64,000 nucleotides of DNA from an uncultured bacterium (GCA_902788345.1 CADAJP010000002.1:276002-340001), one strand, 5' to 3'; positions 7,264 through 17,602 are shown, counted from the first letter of the stretch. Made by a program: numbers and translations. Notes: a model not told the origin generated them from the sequence alone.

Positions 7264-9240
7264 TTAATTATGTTTATAAATTCTTGAATAATTCCAATAG
7301 CTTGTGAAAACTTTTTTTACATAATTTTGGGTTTCTTCATAAGGGATTTGCTCAACAAATTCATCTATATCAGAATAATAAAAACTCTTCAGCCATCTCT
7401 GAACCGAACCCATACCGCCGTTGTATGACGCAACAGCCAATATATCATTATTATTAAGAGAATTTCTTAAATCTGCATAATAAAGATTCCCCAATAAAAT
7501 ATTAAATTCCGGATTAAGTAAATCAGAGGTATTAAATTGATACCCGTTTTTTTGAGCTGTATCGGAAGCAGTTGCAGGCATTAACTGCATTAATCCCATT
7601 GCACCTGCACCTGATTGAACTTCAGGATTAAAATAACTTTCCTCTTTTATAAGCGAGATTATCAAAGCAGGATTATTTCCGTGTAACAATGCTTCTTTCT
7701 GTGCCTGCGGAAAATAATTTAGCGGATAAACAAGACGCCATCTTAAATCATCTGATGACGGTTTGATTTTCAACTCCTGCATAGCTTTTTTTGCTATATG
7801 CGAAGATGTCGTATAATTCCCGCGCTGATATTCAGTCCAGCTTTTTATAAATTCATCATCCGTAAATTTGTCTATCATATCGTAATCATTTACCAGCATC
7901 AAATAATACATTATATCGTTTACGGACGGATATTTATAAGGATAAACGACAGGCTGATAGTTTATACCTGAAGAAATCAGAGCCGATTTAAAATTATTCA
8001 ATGCACAATATGAGCGATACGCATAATAAGAATCCGGAAAACTGTTTATAATTTGGTTATACAATTCTACTGAATTTGGACTATGAATATATATCTGTTC
8101 AATCTTTGCAAGTAAAAACATAACCTTTGGCAGATTGTCAGATTCGGGATATTTGGTAATAAAACTTTCTGCCATATTTTTTGCACCGGTGTAGTTTTTA
8201 TTAATTATTCTTCCCATTATGACATTTATCATTGCCTCCTGAGAATAATCACCGTTTTGATACGAAGCATACAAATCTTCGTAACATTTGTATTTATCAT
8301 TATTTTGAGCATATTTACATTTCATACTCCACAGATAATCTTTATTTTTTCCGTTTGCCAGAGAAAATAATTCTGATGAAGATAATACATAATTATCGCT
8401 GTTTGTAATATACAAATTCACAATTCTTTTTAAGTCGGAAATATCAATATCGGAATACTTCGCAACTCCAATCATTGTTAATTCTTTTGCTTTTTCAAAT
8501 TCATTTTTCTGAAAATAATATGCACCTGCTATTGCCCAGCTATCATCAACATTTGTCCTTTTCAAAATCTTAAACGCATCTTCATATAATTGTGCATTAT
8601 AAAAAACTCTTGCAACAATAGTACTATCTGCAGAATTCATATTCGGATTAAATTCAAGCCATGATTTTGCACAATCAAGGGCATATTTCCCTTCAGGATA
8701 CTTTGTAAGATATGTTCTAAAGCCATCTTCTATCTGAGATTGCATATTTTTTTTCGGTTTAGTTAAAAATTCCTGCATCTCAATTTTTGATTTAAAATAT
8801 CCCGAAGCTATTTTGTATTCTTCCGGAGTATTAGATAAAATTAATTCGGTAAAATATCTTTTTGCTTTTTTCGGATTTGTTTTCAAAAGTAATTGAGCAC
8901 AACGATATCTTGCTTCAGTATTGAGTTTGCTTGCAGGAAATTTTATTAAAATATTATGATATGAAAGATATTCTGATTTTTCATCACCCAAAGCATTTGC
9001 GCACATTCCCTGACGATAAAGTGCCGCAGGTTTAAGTTTTGAATACCTGCCTATTTTTGAAAACAAATAATATGCATTTGAATAATTTTTATTATTATAA
9101 TCACTTAACGCACGTGTATAGATTTCAACAGATTTATCGATAGGCTGATAAATACGGGCAAAACAAAACCCTGCTATCAGACATAACAGCAAACCCAATA
9201 TAGCCAATACTTTTTTATCTGCTTTAGGTAATTCAATCAT
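7264..9240 (-). CDS. Slt70-type lytic transglycosylase with TPR-like repeats
   Basis: This 658-residue envelope enzyme should cleave peptidoglycan glycan strands, forming 1,6-anhydromuramic acid. An N-terminal membrane anchor or uncleaved signal lies at residues 11-30 (VLAILGLLLCLIAGFCFARI). Residues 35-500 are helical TPR-like repeats resembling the U-shaped superhelix of Slt70. The C-terminal SLT domain starts near 525 with catalytic Glu533 in LIKEES, then GAGAMGLMQLMPATA and AVASYNGG. The family length is similar to E. coli Slt. A TATAAT ten bases before the ATG suggests a very short leader. It is a single gene. It could be a paralogue with a division or secretion role, which sequence alone does not tell. 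Confidence 0.92.
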   Translation of the reverse strand: MIELPKADKKVLAILGLLLCLIAGFCFARIYQPIDKSVEIYTRALSDYNNKNYSNAYYLFSKIGRYSKLKPAALYRQGMCANALGDEKSEYLSYHNILIKFPASKLNTEARYRCAQLLLKTNPKKAKRYFTELILSNTPEEYKIASGYFKSKIEMQEFLTKPKKNMQSQIEDGFRTYLTKYPEGKYALDCAKSWLEFNPNMNSADSTIVARVFYNAQLYEDAFKILKRTNVDDSWAIAGAYYFQKNEFEKAKELTMIGVAKYSDIDISDLKRIVNLYITNSDNYVLSSSELFSLANGKNKDYLWSMKCKYAQNNDKYKCYEDLYASYQNGDYSQEAMINVIMGRIINKNYTGAKNMAESFITKYPESDNLPKVMFLLAKIEQIYIHSPNSVELYNQIINSFPDSYYAYRSYCALNNFKSALISSGINYQPVVYPYKYPSVNDIMYYLMLVNDYDMIDKFTDDEFIKSWTEYQRGNYTTSSHIAKKAMQELKIKPSSDDLRWRLVYPLNYFPQAQKEALLHGNNPALIISLIKEESYFNPEVQSGAGAMGLMQLMPATASDTAQKNGYQFNTSDLLNPEFNILLGNLYYADLRNSLNNNDILAVASYNGGMGSVQRWLKSFYYSDIDEFVEQIPYEETQNYVKKVFTSYWNYSRIYKHN

Positions 9241-9368
9241 AACCGATAAAATTATAACACGAACAATTTTACTGACTATTTCAAACTTTCATATAAAAAG
9301 TTGATTTAATTTATATGATAATTTGACATAATGATAATGTCATCACTATTTATTGCATAGGAACAAGA

Positions 9369-9536
9369 ATGAACTTACACGAAGAATGTTTGCTCAGATA
9401 CCTGAAATATCCTGATGAGTTGTCATGCACAACAGATATTTTAAAGTTACATAATAAAATACTTGAGGAAAAGTTTATTTTAAAAAATATTCTTGCCAAC
9501 TTCACTATGTTAAATTATACTGAAGAAGTGAAATAG
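9369..9536 (+). CDS. Small unknown protein, 55 residues
   Basis: A 55-residue ORF (MNLHEECLLRYLKYPDELSC...) lies 16 bases before the CHASE2-GGDEF gene on the same strand and has AGGA seven bases before its ATG. It is predicted helical and soluble, with no known motif. The short spacing suggests co-transcription with the signalling gene. Upstream is a small inverted repeat, TGACAT-AATGATA-ATGTCA (9318-9340). The case for coding rests on the ribosome-binding site and the spacing only; it fills most of an otherwise empty 310-base gap. Confidence 0.45.
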   Translation: MNLHEECLLRYLKYPDELSCTTDILKLHNKILEEKFILKNILANFTMLNYTEEVK

Positions 9537-9552
9537 CAGGATTTTAAAGCTT

Positions 9553-11322
9553 ATGTTAAAAAAGATTATATACACATTTTGGGTTTTATTACTTTTTGGT
9601 CTGATTTTGTGGGGAATAATCAGCGGTAATTTCAACAATTTTATCCAGTCAGTAGAAAACAGAACATTTGATATAAGGCAAAATATTTCTGTTTCTTCAG
9701 GATACAAAAAACCTGACAAAGATATTGTAATAATTGCCATTGATGATGCAAGTTATGAATATATAATGGATAATTACGGAGAATGGCCTTTAAGACGGGA
9801 TGTATATGCTAAAGTTATTGATTATTTAGAAGCACAATCACCAAAAATTATAGCTTTTGACCTTTTATTTGTAAAATCAATGAAAAGCTCTCAAAATGCT
9901 GATGAACAGTTAATAAATGCTTTCAAAAAATACGATAATATTTATACCGCAATGAATCTTGATTATCAGGAAGAAGATTTGAGAGTAAAAACAAATATTC
10001 CTGAAAAACTTACATACAATATAATAAATAATTCAAAATTTGTAGATACTGATTATTACGAATTTACAAACTGCAGAACTATTCTTGACGGAATCTTAAA
10101 TGCAACCTCAAATATTGGAATGATAAATGTTTTAAGAGGAGATGACGGTGTATTAAGAAGCATGCCGGTATTTTTAAAATATGAAAATAAATATTATCAA
10201 CAGCTTGGTTTTAAAGTAGCACTCGGCTCTTTGGGACTTAAAGATAATAAAAATTTTGTAATTGATAAAAACGGATATTTAATTGCAGGAGATAAAAAAA
10301 TCCCTCTCAATTCTGACGGCTCCGTAATTTTAAACTGGTATGGCGGAACAGAAACATACACAAATATTCCTTTATATAAAATTTTAAAATCGATAAACGG
10401 AAAAGACGATTATCATTTTGATTTTAAAAATAAAATTGTATATTTCGGGGCAACCGCTTCAAGCCTTTTTGATATAAAAACCGTACCGGTTGACAAAGTT
10501 TATCCGGGGGTAGAGGTTCAGGCGACTTATGTTAACAACATAATTGACGGAAATCTCATTAAGAAAACTTCGGTATTAACAAACATTTTATTCGCAGTTG
10601 CGTTGGCGATTTTAACATTTGCAATCGTAATTTTAATAGATTCCATGCCAGTAGCTTTGGGGTTATCCGTTACGATTTATCTTGCATACATAATATTAAC
10701 TTATTATCTTATGCTTTATAAAAACTTGTGGATTGAAATTGTTTCACCGCTTGGAATTGCACTTTTGACATTTATAATTACTGTTATCATCAAATATCTT
10801 ATTAAATCACGCGATTTTGACAGACAATATAAACTTGCAACAACAGACGGTTTGACTGATTTGTATAACCACCGTTATTTTCAGGAACAAATGCAGATGT
10901 TCTGTGCAAATTCAAAACGCTATAATACAACTTTCTCACTCATTATTCTTGATATTGATTTCTTCAAAAAATTTAATGATAACTTTGGACACCAGTCGGG
11001 TGATGCAGTTTTAAGACAGGTTGCCCAGATTTTAAAGAAAAATGTTCGTGCAACTGATATAGTTTGTCGTTACGGCGGAGAAGAAATGAGTATAATTCTT
11101 CCTAACGCAAATGAAGAAGAAGCAATCAATACTGCAAAAAAATTATGCTCAATTGTTTCTGAACAAAAATTTAAATTAAGCGGAAACAGGGAAAGCAATG
11201 TAACAATCAGTCTTGGTGTTTCTACATATGAAAAAGACGGCACCGAACCTGCAGTTTTAATTGAAGCTGCTGATAAACGATTATATAATGCAAAAAATAA
11301 CGGAAGAAACAGAGTAAATTAA
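9553..11322 (+). CDS. CHASE2-GGDEF membrane diguanylate cyclase
   Basis: This 589-residue protein has one membrane helix at about 5-24, an extracytoplasmic CHASE2 sensor domain at about 35-335 (DIVIIAIDDASYEY, then WPLRRDVYAKVIDYL, IIAFDLLF and KIVYFGATASSLFD are typical), about three further membrane helices at 340-412, and a C-terminal GGDEF domain. The active site reads GGEEM at 508-512, with Met in place of the last Phe. RATD five residues before it is an I-site, and the metal loop DIDFFKKFNDNFGH is intact, so it is probably active. It senses something outside the membrane and makes cyclic di-GMP. It is nine bases upstream of the STAND ATPase gene and probably in one operon with it. Confidence 0.93.
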   Translation: MLKKIIYTFWVLLLFGLILWGIISGNFNNFIQSVENRTFDIRQNISVSSGYKKPDKDIVIIAIDDASYEYIMDNYGEWPLRRDVYAKVIDYLEAQSPKIIAFDLLFVKSMKSSQNADEQLINAFKKYDNIYTAMNLDYQEEDLRVKTNIPEKLTYNIINNSKFVDTDYYEFTNCRTILDGILNATSNIGMINVLRGDDGVLRSMPVFLKYENKYYQQLGFKVALGSLGLKDNKNFVIDKNGYLIAGDKKIPLNSDGSVILNWYGGTETYTNIPLYKILKSINGKDDYHFDFKNKIVYFGATASSLFDIKTVPVDKVYPGVEVQATYVNNIIDGNLIKKTSVLTNILFAVALAILTFAIVILIDSMPVALGLSVTIYLAYIILTYYLMLYKNLWIEIVSPLGIALLTFIITVIIKYLIKSRDFDRQYKLATTDGLTDLYNHRYFQEQMQMFCANSKRYNTTFSLIILDIDFFKKFNDNFGHQSGDAVLRQVAQILKKNVRATDIVCRYGGEEMSIILPNANEEEAINTAKKLCSIVSEQKFKLSGNRESNVTISLGVSTYEKDGTEPAVLIEAADKRLYNAKNNGRNRVN

Positions 11323-11331
11323 TCGGATAAA

Positions 11332-13743
11332 ATGAATAAAAATTTTATACAGGAAAAAATTAATTTAAAAGAATTATCCAAAGACAACAGGCAAAATATC
11401 TGTCTATTGAATAACAATGAAAGACAGATAGGAGATATATGCGATTTTTTGCAAGGTGATAATAAACTTATGCTCATAAACGGATTTGCCGGAACAGGTA
11501 AATCTGATGTATTGCATTTTGTAACCGAATACTTAAACAATGATGTACTTTTAATAAATTATACCTGCTTTGAAACAACTATTCTTGATGATATGTTGTT
11601 ATCATTTTTTGAAACCTTTAAAAATTTTGCACATGAAGGTAAAATTACCCCTCCGAGAGTAAAAGTAGATAATTTCACACAAAAAATTAATACATATTTC
11701 AATTCTTTGAATAATCCTATAGTAGTAATATTAAGTTCATTTCAGACAATTTTAAAAGAAAATAAACAGGAAATTTTAAATTTTCTTGAACACCTTTCTA
11801 AATTCCCGAATATAAAAATCATAATTACATCAAGAAATTTTAATTATGATGAATTTGCTTTTATAGACTACGAAAGAACATCTATATTAGCGCTCTCAAA
11901 AGAAAACTTTGAGAAACTTTTAAAAGATAACAACATAAAAAATATCGGGCCTTTATCAAATGAACTTTATAAACAAACCCGCGGATATTACCATTATGTG
12001 AATGTTTCAATAAAAGTTTCAGAACTCCGCAAATGGAATCTGGGCAAACTTTTGGAAATGTTTTCAAAAAGTATGGGAACTTATTTTGAATTTATTTTAA
12101 AAGAAGCATTGCTTCTTGTTGACCCTGTAAGTTTGCATCTGTTCAGACTTCTGGCATTAATGAGAATTCCTATTCACAGAAATCTGTTAAAATCTCTGCA
12201 TTTGTATGACGAAGAAAGGATAGAATTTTTTATAAATAATTTTATACTTTCAACAGACGGAGAATGTGTATATTTAAAAGACTACTACAGAGAAATTATA
12301 GAAGGGCAGATACAAGACAGCGTTATGCTGAAGCTTCATAAAGCCTGCATTGAGCTTTATGAAACACAGCTTCCTCTAAAACCGCTTGAAAGAGATTTAA
12401 GACTTTCGCGTCAGACAATGAGAAATGAAATAGAATATCATTCTCTGTTTATTCCGCAAAAACCCAAAACAAATTTCACACAAATTTCACCAATTTTAAG
12501 AATAAATCCTGCACAAGTTCCGGATATTAATAAACAAGAACAACATAAAGAAGAAGTTAAACAAGAACCCGCAGCAGAAGAATCTAAATCGGAAAAAATT
12601 GAAAAAATTAACTTTATTTTTGAAGATGAAAATATTCTTAATAACATTGCAAATTCAATAAAAGATTTTGTGGTGGAAAAATCTGAAAATAATGAAATCG
12701 TATTAAACCATTCAAATTTATCACTTATTGATTTATTAAATTCTGCCAAAGAAGAAGAAACAAAATACAATTACAAACGTGCTGTACTTTTATATCAAAT
12801 GGCATTAAACAAAAAAGATGATGAAAATTTTGATAAACTCTTACCAAAAATATACATAAGTCTTGCAAAAGTGTATAAAAACCTCTCTGATTGGTACAAT
12901 ACAATAGAATATTATACAAGAGCACAGGATTATTACTATAATATACAAAATGAAGAAAAAGTTTGTGCAATAAAACTTGAAATAGCATACATATATTTCA
13001 TTATGTATAAGCAGGACAATGCAAAGTATATTCTAAACGAACTTAAAACAAAAGAAAATATCTCCGATGAATTAAAAATAAGGGTAAACCTTGCTCTCGG
13101 TAAAATAAGCGATAATCTTGACGAAGAATACGATTACTACAAAAAATGTGTTGAACTTTTGGATGTAAAAACGGATAAATCATTATGTGCAGAAGTTTAC
13201 TACAGATTTGCAAGTACAAATGACGAAAAAGATGATATAAAAGAAGCAGTAAAATATTACAAAAAATGTATAGAAATAACTAAAAACAACAATTATCTTT
13301 CACGCGCAATGTCAAGCCTTGCACAGCTTTGTGATGAATCCAACAAAAGCGAATATGCAATAAAATATTATGAACAGAGTATTAAAATTGATAAAGAGCT
13401 AAAGAATTATAACGGCTTATACTCCAGCGAAAGAAGTCTTGCAGAAATTTATTCATCAAAAGACAGCAGTTTATCTTTTGAACATCTGTTCAATGCTTAT
13501 AATTATGCAAAACAATTAAATGAACCGTATTATATGTCAGATTCAGCTTCCGAAATAGGAAATTATTATCTTTTGAGAAAAGATTTTGAAAATGCTTATA
13601 AATATTTTGCTTTGGCATACGATACCATAAAAAATTCAAGTGCAAAAGATAACAGCGAAAAACTGCTTTCCAAAATGGATTATATAAAATTATTCGTAAG
13701 CGAAGAACAATTTAAAGAATTTCAGGAAAAATATGGAAAATAA
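11332..13743 (+). CDS. STAND-like ATPase with C-terminal TPR repeats
   Basis: This 803-residue protein has a P-loop GFAGTGKSDV at residues 51-60, a hydrophobic beta strand LLINYTCFET, a possible Walker B-like NPIVVILSS and IIITSRN (sensor-like). This order matches STAND-type NTPases (AP-ATPase/NB-ARC-like). A winged-helix-like region follows (about 260-340), then a charged low-complexity linker (about 375-420) and at least seven TPR-like repeats from 460 to the end. Proteins of this layout act as signal-triggered scaffolds or regulators. There is no helix-turn-helix or effector domain that I recognise. It follows the CHASE2-GGDEF gene and overlaps rsmG by 11 bases. The substrate or partner is unknown. 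Confidence 0.8.
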   Translation: MNKNFIQEKINLKELSKDNRQNICLLNNNERQIGDICDFLQGDNKLMLINGFAGTGKSDVLHFVTEYLNNDVLLINYTCFETTILDDMLLSFFETFKNFAHEGKITPPRVKVDNFTQKINTYFNSLNNPIVVILSSFQTILKENKQEILNFLEHLSKFPNIKIIITSRNFNYDEFAFIDYERTSILALSKENFEKLLKDNNIKNIGPLSNELYKQTRGYYHYVNVSIKVSELRKWNLGKLLEMFSKSMGTYFEFILKEALLLVDPVSLHLFRLLALMRIPIHRNLLKSLHLYDEERIEFFINNFILSTDGECVYLKDYYREIIEGQIQDSVMLKLHKACIELYETQLPLKPLERDLRLSRQTMRNEIEYHSLFIPQKPKTNFTQISPILRINPAQVPDINKQEQHKEEVKQEPAAEESKSEKIEKINFIFEDENILNNIANSIKDFVVEKSENNEIVLNHSNLSLIDLLNSAKEEETKYNYKRAVLLYQMALNKKDDENFDKLLPKIYISLAKVYKNLSDWYNTIEYYTRAQDYYYNIQNEEKVCAIKLEIAYIYFIMYKQDNAKYILNELKTKENISDELKIRVNLALGKISDNLDEEYDYYKKCVELLDVKTDKSLCAEVYYRFASTNDEKDDIKEAVKYYKKCIEITKNNNYLSRAMSSLAQLCDESNKSEYAIKYYEQSIKIDKELKNYNGLYSSERSLAEIYSSKDSSLSFEHLFNAYNYAKQLNEPYYMSDSASEIGNYYLLRKDFENAYKYFALAYDTIKNSSAKDNSEKLLSKMDYIKLFVSEEQFKEFQEKYGK

Positions 13744-14323
13744 AGAAATTTTTGATAAATATACAAAACTTTTTATTCAGGAAAATCACAAAGTAAATTT
13801 AATCTCAAAAAATGATGAAAAATTATTATGGGAAAAACATATTTGTGATTCTTTGGCACTGGGTTTATTTTTTGACAAATATACATATCCTGAAACTTTA
13901 CTTGATATAGGTACAGGCGGAGGATTTCCGGCTATTCCCGTTTCAATAAAATACCCAAATATAAAAATCTGTGCAATAGACAGCATTGCCAAAAAAATCC
14001 GAGCTGTTGAAACCATTAAAAACGGATTAAACCTGCAAAATTTAACTCCTGTATGTGAAAGAGTAGAAAAACTTGAACAAAAATTTGACTGCGTAACCTC
14101 CCGTGCAGTTGCATCATTAGATAAAATATGCGAATATGCACTGCCAAAGGTTAAAAAAGGCGGATATTTTGTTGCCTTTAAATCAAAAAAAATAAATGAA
14201 GAAATCAAAACAGCACAAAAAATTTTAGAAAAATATAATGCAAAAATTGTTGATACCATTGATTATGAACTGCCAACAGAAGAAAAAATTGAAAGATATT
14301 TGATAGTCATAAAAGTTGTATAA
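13733..14323 (+). CDS. rsmG: 16S rRNA (guanine-N7) methyltransferase RsmG
   Basis: RsmG (GidB) methylates G527 (E. coli numbering) of 16S rRNA using S-adenosylmethionine; loss gives low-level streptomycin resistance in other bacteria. The 196-residue protein has the family's SAM loop LLDIGTGGGFPAIPVSIKYP at about 56-75, the acidic AIDS strand, and SRAVASLDKICEYALPKVKKG. It is slightly shorter than most members (about 205-240), mainly at the N-terminus. The ATG lies inside the end of the STAND ATPase gene (overlap of 11 bases), so translation is coupled to it, an unusual partner for rsmG, which is more often near parA/parB or mnmG. Confidence 0.92.
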   Translation: MENKEIFDKYTKLFIQENHKVNLISKNDEKLLWEKHICDSLALGLFFDKYTYPETLLDIGTGGGFPAIPVSIKYPNIKICAIDSIAKKIRAVETIKNGLNLQNLTPVCERVEKLEQKFDCVTSRAVASLDKICEYALPKVKKGGYFVAFKSKKINEEIKTAQKILEKYNAKIVDTIDYELPTEEKIERYLIVIKVV

Positions 14324-14402
14324 CATAAAATACATTTACATCAGCTGTTTTTTGTAATATTATCTTGAATGTATAAAAAATTGAATTACAGAGGGAAATA
14401 TA

Positions 14403-16883
14403 ATGCAAGTATCTTTAAATTGGTTAAATGAATTGGTTGACTTATCAAATATAGAAACTTCTCAAATAGCACACGAACTTACAATGAGCGGTTTGGAAGT
14501 TGAAGCAGTAGAAGATTTACAACCGTCTTTTACGGATATAAAAACAGTAAAAATTGAAAAAATTGATGCTCATCCAAATTCAGACCACTTACATCTTGTT
14601 ACGGTTAATACAGGTTCCGGTTTAAAAACAGTTGTTTGCGGAGCTCAAAATATTGCAGAAGGTCAAATTGTACCTTACGCAAGTGTCGGTTCAAAAGTTT
14701 TAGACAGAAAAACAGGCGAGCAATTTGAACTCACTCCTGCCGTAATCAGAGGGGTTGAATCACAAGGTATGCTTTGCTCTGCAGATGAACTTGGCGTTTC
14801 AGACAGAAATTATCAGCAAGAAGACGGTATTTTGGTTTTAAACAGAATTTTCCCTGATGTTCAGATTGGCGCTGATGTAAAAGATATACTGGGATTTGAA
14901 AAAGATACTATTCTTGATGTTGCTCCTACTGCCAACAGAGGTGATCAAATGTCGGTTATAGGTGTCGCAAGAGAATTGAGTGCATTATTTAATCAACCTT
15001 TAAAACTCAATCCTGTTGAATGTACAAAAGATTTAACTACTGACAAATTCAAAGTTGAAATTATAGACAAAGATGTTTGTAAATACTATTCTTTGGGCTT
15101 ATTAAAAAATATCAAAATAAAATCATCACCTGACTGGATGCAAAAAAGACTTATAGCTTCAGGCATGCGTCCTATCAATAATGTTGTAGATATTACAAAC
15201 TATGTAATGCTTGAATACGGTTGTCCTTTACACGCATTTGATGCGGATAAATTAGACGGCTATCTTTGTGTAAGACGCGCAAAAGAAGGTGAAAAAATTA
15301 TCACTTTAGACAGCGTTGAAAGAGAATTAACAACAGACAGCATACTCATTGCAACAAAAGACAAAGGTGTATGTTTAGCCGGTGTCTTTGGCGGTGAAAA
15401 TTCTGAAATTGATAGTAATACAACATCTTTAGCTCTTGAAGCCGCATATTTTACACCTGTTTCTAACAGAAAATCTGCACGCTCCGTAGGTTACAGAAGC
15501 GAAGCAAGTGCAAGATTTGAAAGAGGTATTGATATTGAAGCGGTAAAACCTGCACTAATGAGAGCAATGCAATTATTGGTTGAATATGCAGATGCACAGG
15601 TTATCGGAGTGGTAGAAGACGGTGAAAACAAACTTCCGCCTTTAGAAATTACACTCAGATATGCACAAATTAAAAGAATTTTGGGTTGTGAAATCGACAG
15701 TGAAAAATGTATAAATATTCTTGAAAAATTAGGATTTAAAAAATTAGGCGGAAATGAACTTGCTGCAAAATTTGCAGTTCCAAGTTTCAGAGCTTATGAT
15801 GTTACAAGAGAAATTGACTTAATTGAAGAAATTTCAAGAATTAACGGTTATGATAAAATTTCTCCGACTCTGCCGCCAAAATCAGAACTTGCAGAAATTA
15901 CACTTGAAGAAAAAGTTTTAAAAACAATTCATTCAATGATGAGAAATGCAGGTTTAACAGAAATTCAGACAAGTTCATTAATCGGAAAATCTTTACTTGA
16001 TAAATTCAAAATTGATTATGACGAAGAAAATGCAGTAAAAGTTAAAAATGCTGCAAGTGAAGAATATTCAATGCTTCGTCAGGGTTTAGCGGCAAGTGTA
16101 CTTAATTGTATGAAAAATAATTTTGATAACGGTCAAAAAGTATTTTGGGCATATGAAATCGGTAAAACTTATATCAAAGTCGGTGAAGCTGATGAAAAAA
16201 ATACCGGAGTAAAAGAAACGAGAGTTTTAGAGGGTATTTTGACAGGCGAAGTTCAAAATTCCAAATGGGAAGTCAAGACTGAAACAGGTTTTTATTACGT
16301 AAAAGGTATTATAGAAAATCTTTTAAATGAACTTGATGTTATGCGCAGAATAAAATTTGCACCGCTTGAAGAAACAGAACTTGCAAAAACACACAATGTT
16401 CTTCATCCTTACAGAACGGCAGTGATTATGTTACTTGGCAAAAAGCCTCAACCGATAGGATATTTCGGACAATTACATCCGACTGTCGAAGACAAATTAA
16501 AATTAAACCAAAAAGCATATTTGTTTAAGCTGGATGTAAATGAAATAATCTCTGCAGTAAAAGAAACAGTGCCAAGGTTTAAACATATCCCTCAATATCC
16601 TGAAGTGAGACGTGATATTGCTTTCATTATCAATGAAGATGTAAGTTATGAAGATATTCAAAAAGTAATTAAATCATCCGTAAAACAAAATATCTTTAAA
16701 GGTTCTGAAATCTTTGATATTTATCAGGGCGAACACGTTGAAGACGGTTTTAAATCAGTTGCCTTCAGAATAAAGATGCAGGATGAGAACGCAACTTTAA
16801 CAGATGAAATTATTGACCAGCAAATGACTTCTGTTCGTGAAAAATTACAAAAAACTTATGCACAGATAAGTTTTAGAGAATAG
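14403..16883 (+). CDS. pheT: Phenylalanyl-tRNA synthetase beta subunit
   Basis: PheT is the large subunit of the alpha2-beta2 enzyme that charges tRNA-Phe. The 826-residue length is normal for the bacterial type. In order: N-terminal EMAP-like tRNA-binding domain (about 40-150, HPNSDHLHLVTVNTG, VVCGAQNI), B3/B4 editing domain (about 210-385, with ARSVGYRSEASARFERG), B5 domain (about 410-480), catalytic-like core (about 490-700) and C-terminal FDX-ACB anticodon domain (from about 730, FKHIPQYPEVRRDIAFII). A GAGGG site precedes the ATG. pheS is not adjacent, so the operon is split in this organism. No riboswitch or T-box is visible in the 79-base leader. Confidence 0.95.
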   Translation: MQVSLNWLNELVDLSNIETSQIAHELTMSGLEVEAVEDLQPSFTDIKTVKIEKIDAHPNSDHLHLVTVNTGSGLKTVVCGAQNIAEGQIVPYASVGSKVLDRKTGEQFELTPAVIRGVESQGMLCSADELGVSDRNYQQEDGILVLNRIFPDVQIGADVKDILGFEKDTILDVAPTANRGDQMSVIGVARELSALFNQPLKLNPVECTKDLTTDKFKVEIIDKDVCKYYSLGLLKNIKIKSSPDWMQKRLIASGMRPINNVVDITNYVMLEYGCPLHAFDADKLDGYLCVRRAKEGEKIITLDSVERELTTDSILIATKDKGVCLAGVFGGENSEIDSNTTSLALEAAYFTPVSNRKSARSVGYRSEASARFERGIDIEAVKPALMRAMQLLVEYADAQVIGVVEDGENKLPPLEITLRYAQIKRILGCEIDSEKCINILEKLGFKKLGGNELAAKFAVPSFRAYDVTREIDLIEEISRINGYDKISPTLPPKSELAEITLEEKVLKTIHSMMRNAGLTEIQTSSLIGKSLLDKFKIDYDEENAVKVKNAASEEYSMLRQGLAASVLNCMKNNFDNGQKVFWAYEIGKTYIKVGEADEKNTGVKETRVLEGILTGEVQNSKWEVKTETGFYYVKGIIENLLNELDVMRRIKFAPLEETELAKTHNVLHPYRTAVIMLLGKKPQPIGYFGQLHPTVEDKLKLNQKAYLFKLDVNEIISAVKETVPRFKHIPQYPEVRRDIAFIINEDVSYEDIQKVIKSSVKQNIFKGSEIFDIYQGEHVEDGFKSVAFRIKMQDENATLTDEIIDQQMTSVREKLQKTYAQISFRE

Positions 16884-16907
16884 ATGTAATTAAAAAAAGG
16901 GAAACTT

Positions 16908-17552
16908 ATGAAAAGAATATTTTTATCAATAGTATTAACATTATTTTTAGGTTTAGGCACTTATGCACAGGATATAATTCCTTCATTACCAAATATTAAT
17001 AACATAAGAACAGTAGGATTATATCAGGTTAAAGATGATGTTACTGTTTATAAGTTCCCTGATGAAAATTCACAGATACTTTACCGAATAAGATGGAACA
17101 GCGAGGAATTTTTCCCGCAGGAAATCGGTGCAGAAAACTTTTTTGAACTGTTTATTGCCAAAAAAAATCTTGCTCTTGTCAATGTTGTTGATATAGCTGA
17201 TGGCTGGGTTGAAATAATTTATAACGAAAAAACAGGAGAAACCGGCTGGATACAGGAAGATGATCCGTATAAATTTATGACATGGACAAATTTTTATAAC
17301 GCATACGGTAAAAAATACGGACTTAAAATGTTTAAAGGTGCACCTGCACTTTGTAAAGATTTAAGATCCGCACCGGATGATAAAGCTCAGATTGTTTCCA
17401 CTATAAATATGCCTCACAGAATCAACTTAAATGTAATCAGAGGGAACTGGGCATTAGTCAGTGTATTAGACCTTGATAAAACGCCAAAAACGGGATTTGT
17501 AAGGTGGAGATCCGATGACGGAGTCAGATATTTCTTCCCTTCATTCAAATAA
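16908..17552 (+). CDS. Exported SH3-like domain protein
   Basis: This 214-residue protein starts with a clear signal peptide (MKRIFLSIVLTLFLGLGTYA, cleavage after about residue 20). The mature part looks like two bacterial SH3-type segments: VTVYKFPDENSQILYRIR with GWVEIIYNEKTGETGWIQED, and LCKDLRSAPDDKAQIVSTIN with NWALVSVLDLD and GFVRWRS. Such domains bind peptidoglycan or other cell-wall partners. No catalytic domain is attached, so it is probably a periplasmic binding or adaptor protein. It follows pheT after 24 bases with GGGAAA upstream and is likely co-transcribed. Confidence 0.7.
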   Translation: MKRIFLSIVLTLFLGLGTYAQDIIPSLPNINNIRTVGLYQVKDDVTVYKFPDENSQILYRIRWNSEEFFPQEIGAENFFELFIAKKNLALVNVVDIADGWVEIIYNEKTGETGWIQEDDPYKFMTWTNFYNAYGKKYGLKMFKGAPALCKDLRSAPDDKAQIVSTINMPHRINLNVIRGNWALVSVLDLDKTPKTGFVRWRSDDGVRYFFPSFK

Positions 17553-17584
17553 CAAAGTTGTGTAATTTGACTTTTGGGCATGTT

Positions 17585-17590
17585 TATAAT
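17585..17590 (+). promoter_or_regulatory. -10 element of the TPR gene at 17603
   Basis: A perfect TATAAT sits 12 bases before the ATG at 17603. No good -35 is seen at normal spacing (TTGACT is only 12 bases upstream). It argues for a very short leader and against the longer frame that starts at 17558. Confidence 0.4.
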
Positions 17591-17602
17591 ATCTTGCAAA
17601 TC

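Noticed and set aside
14324..14402. T-box or tRNA-like leader before pheT
   Set aside because: The leader is too short and lacks the T-box sequence or a recognisable terminator/antiterminator pair.
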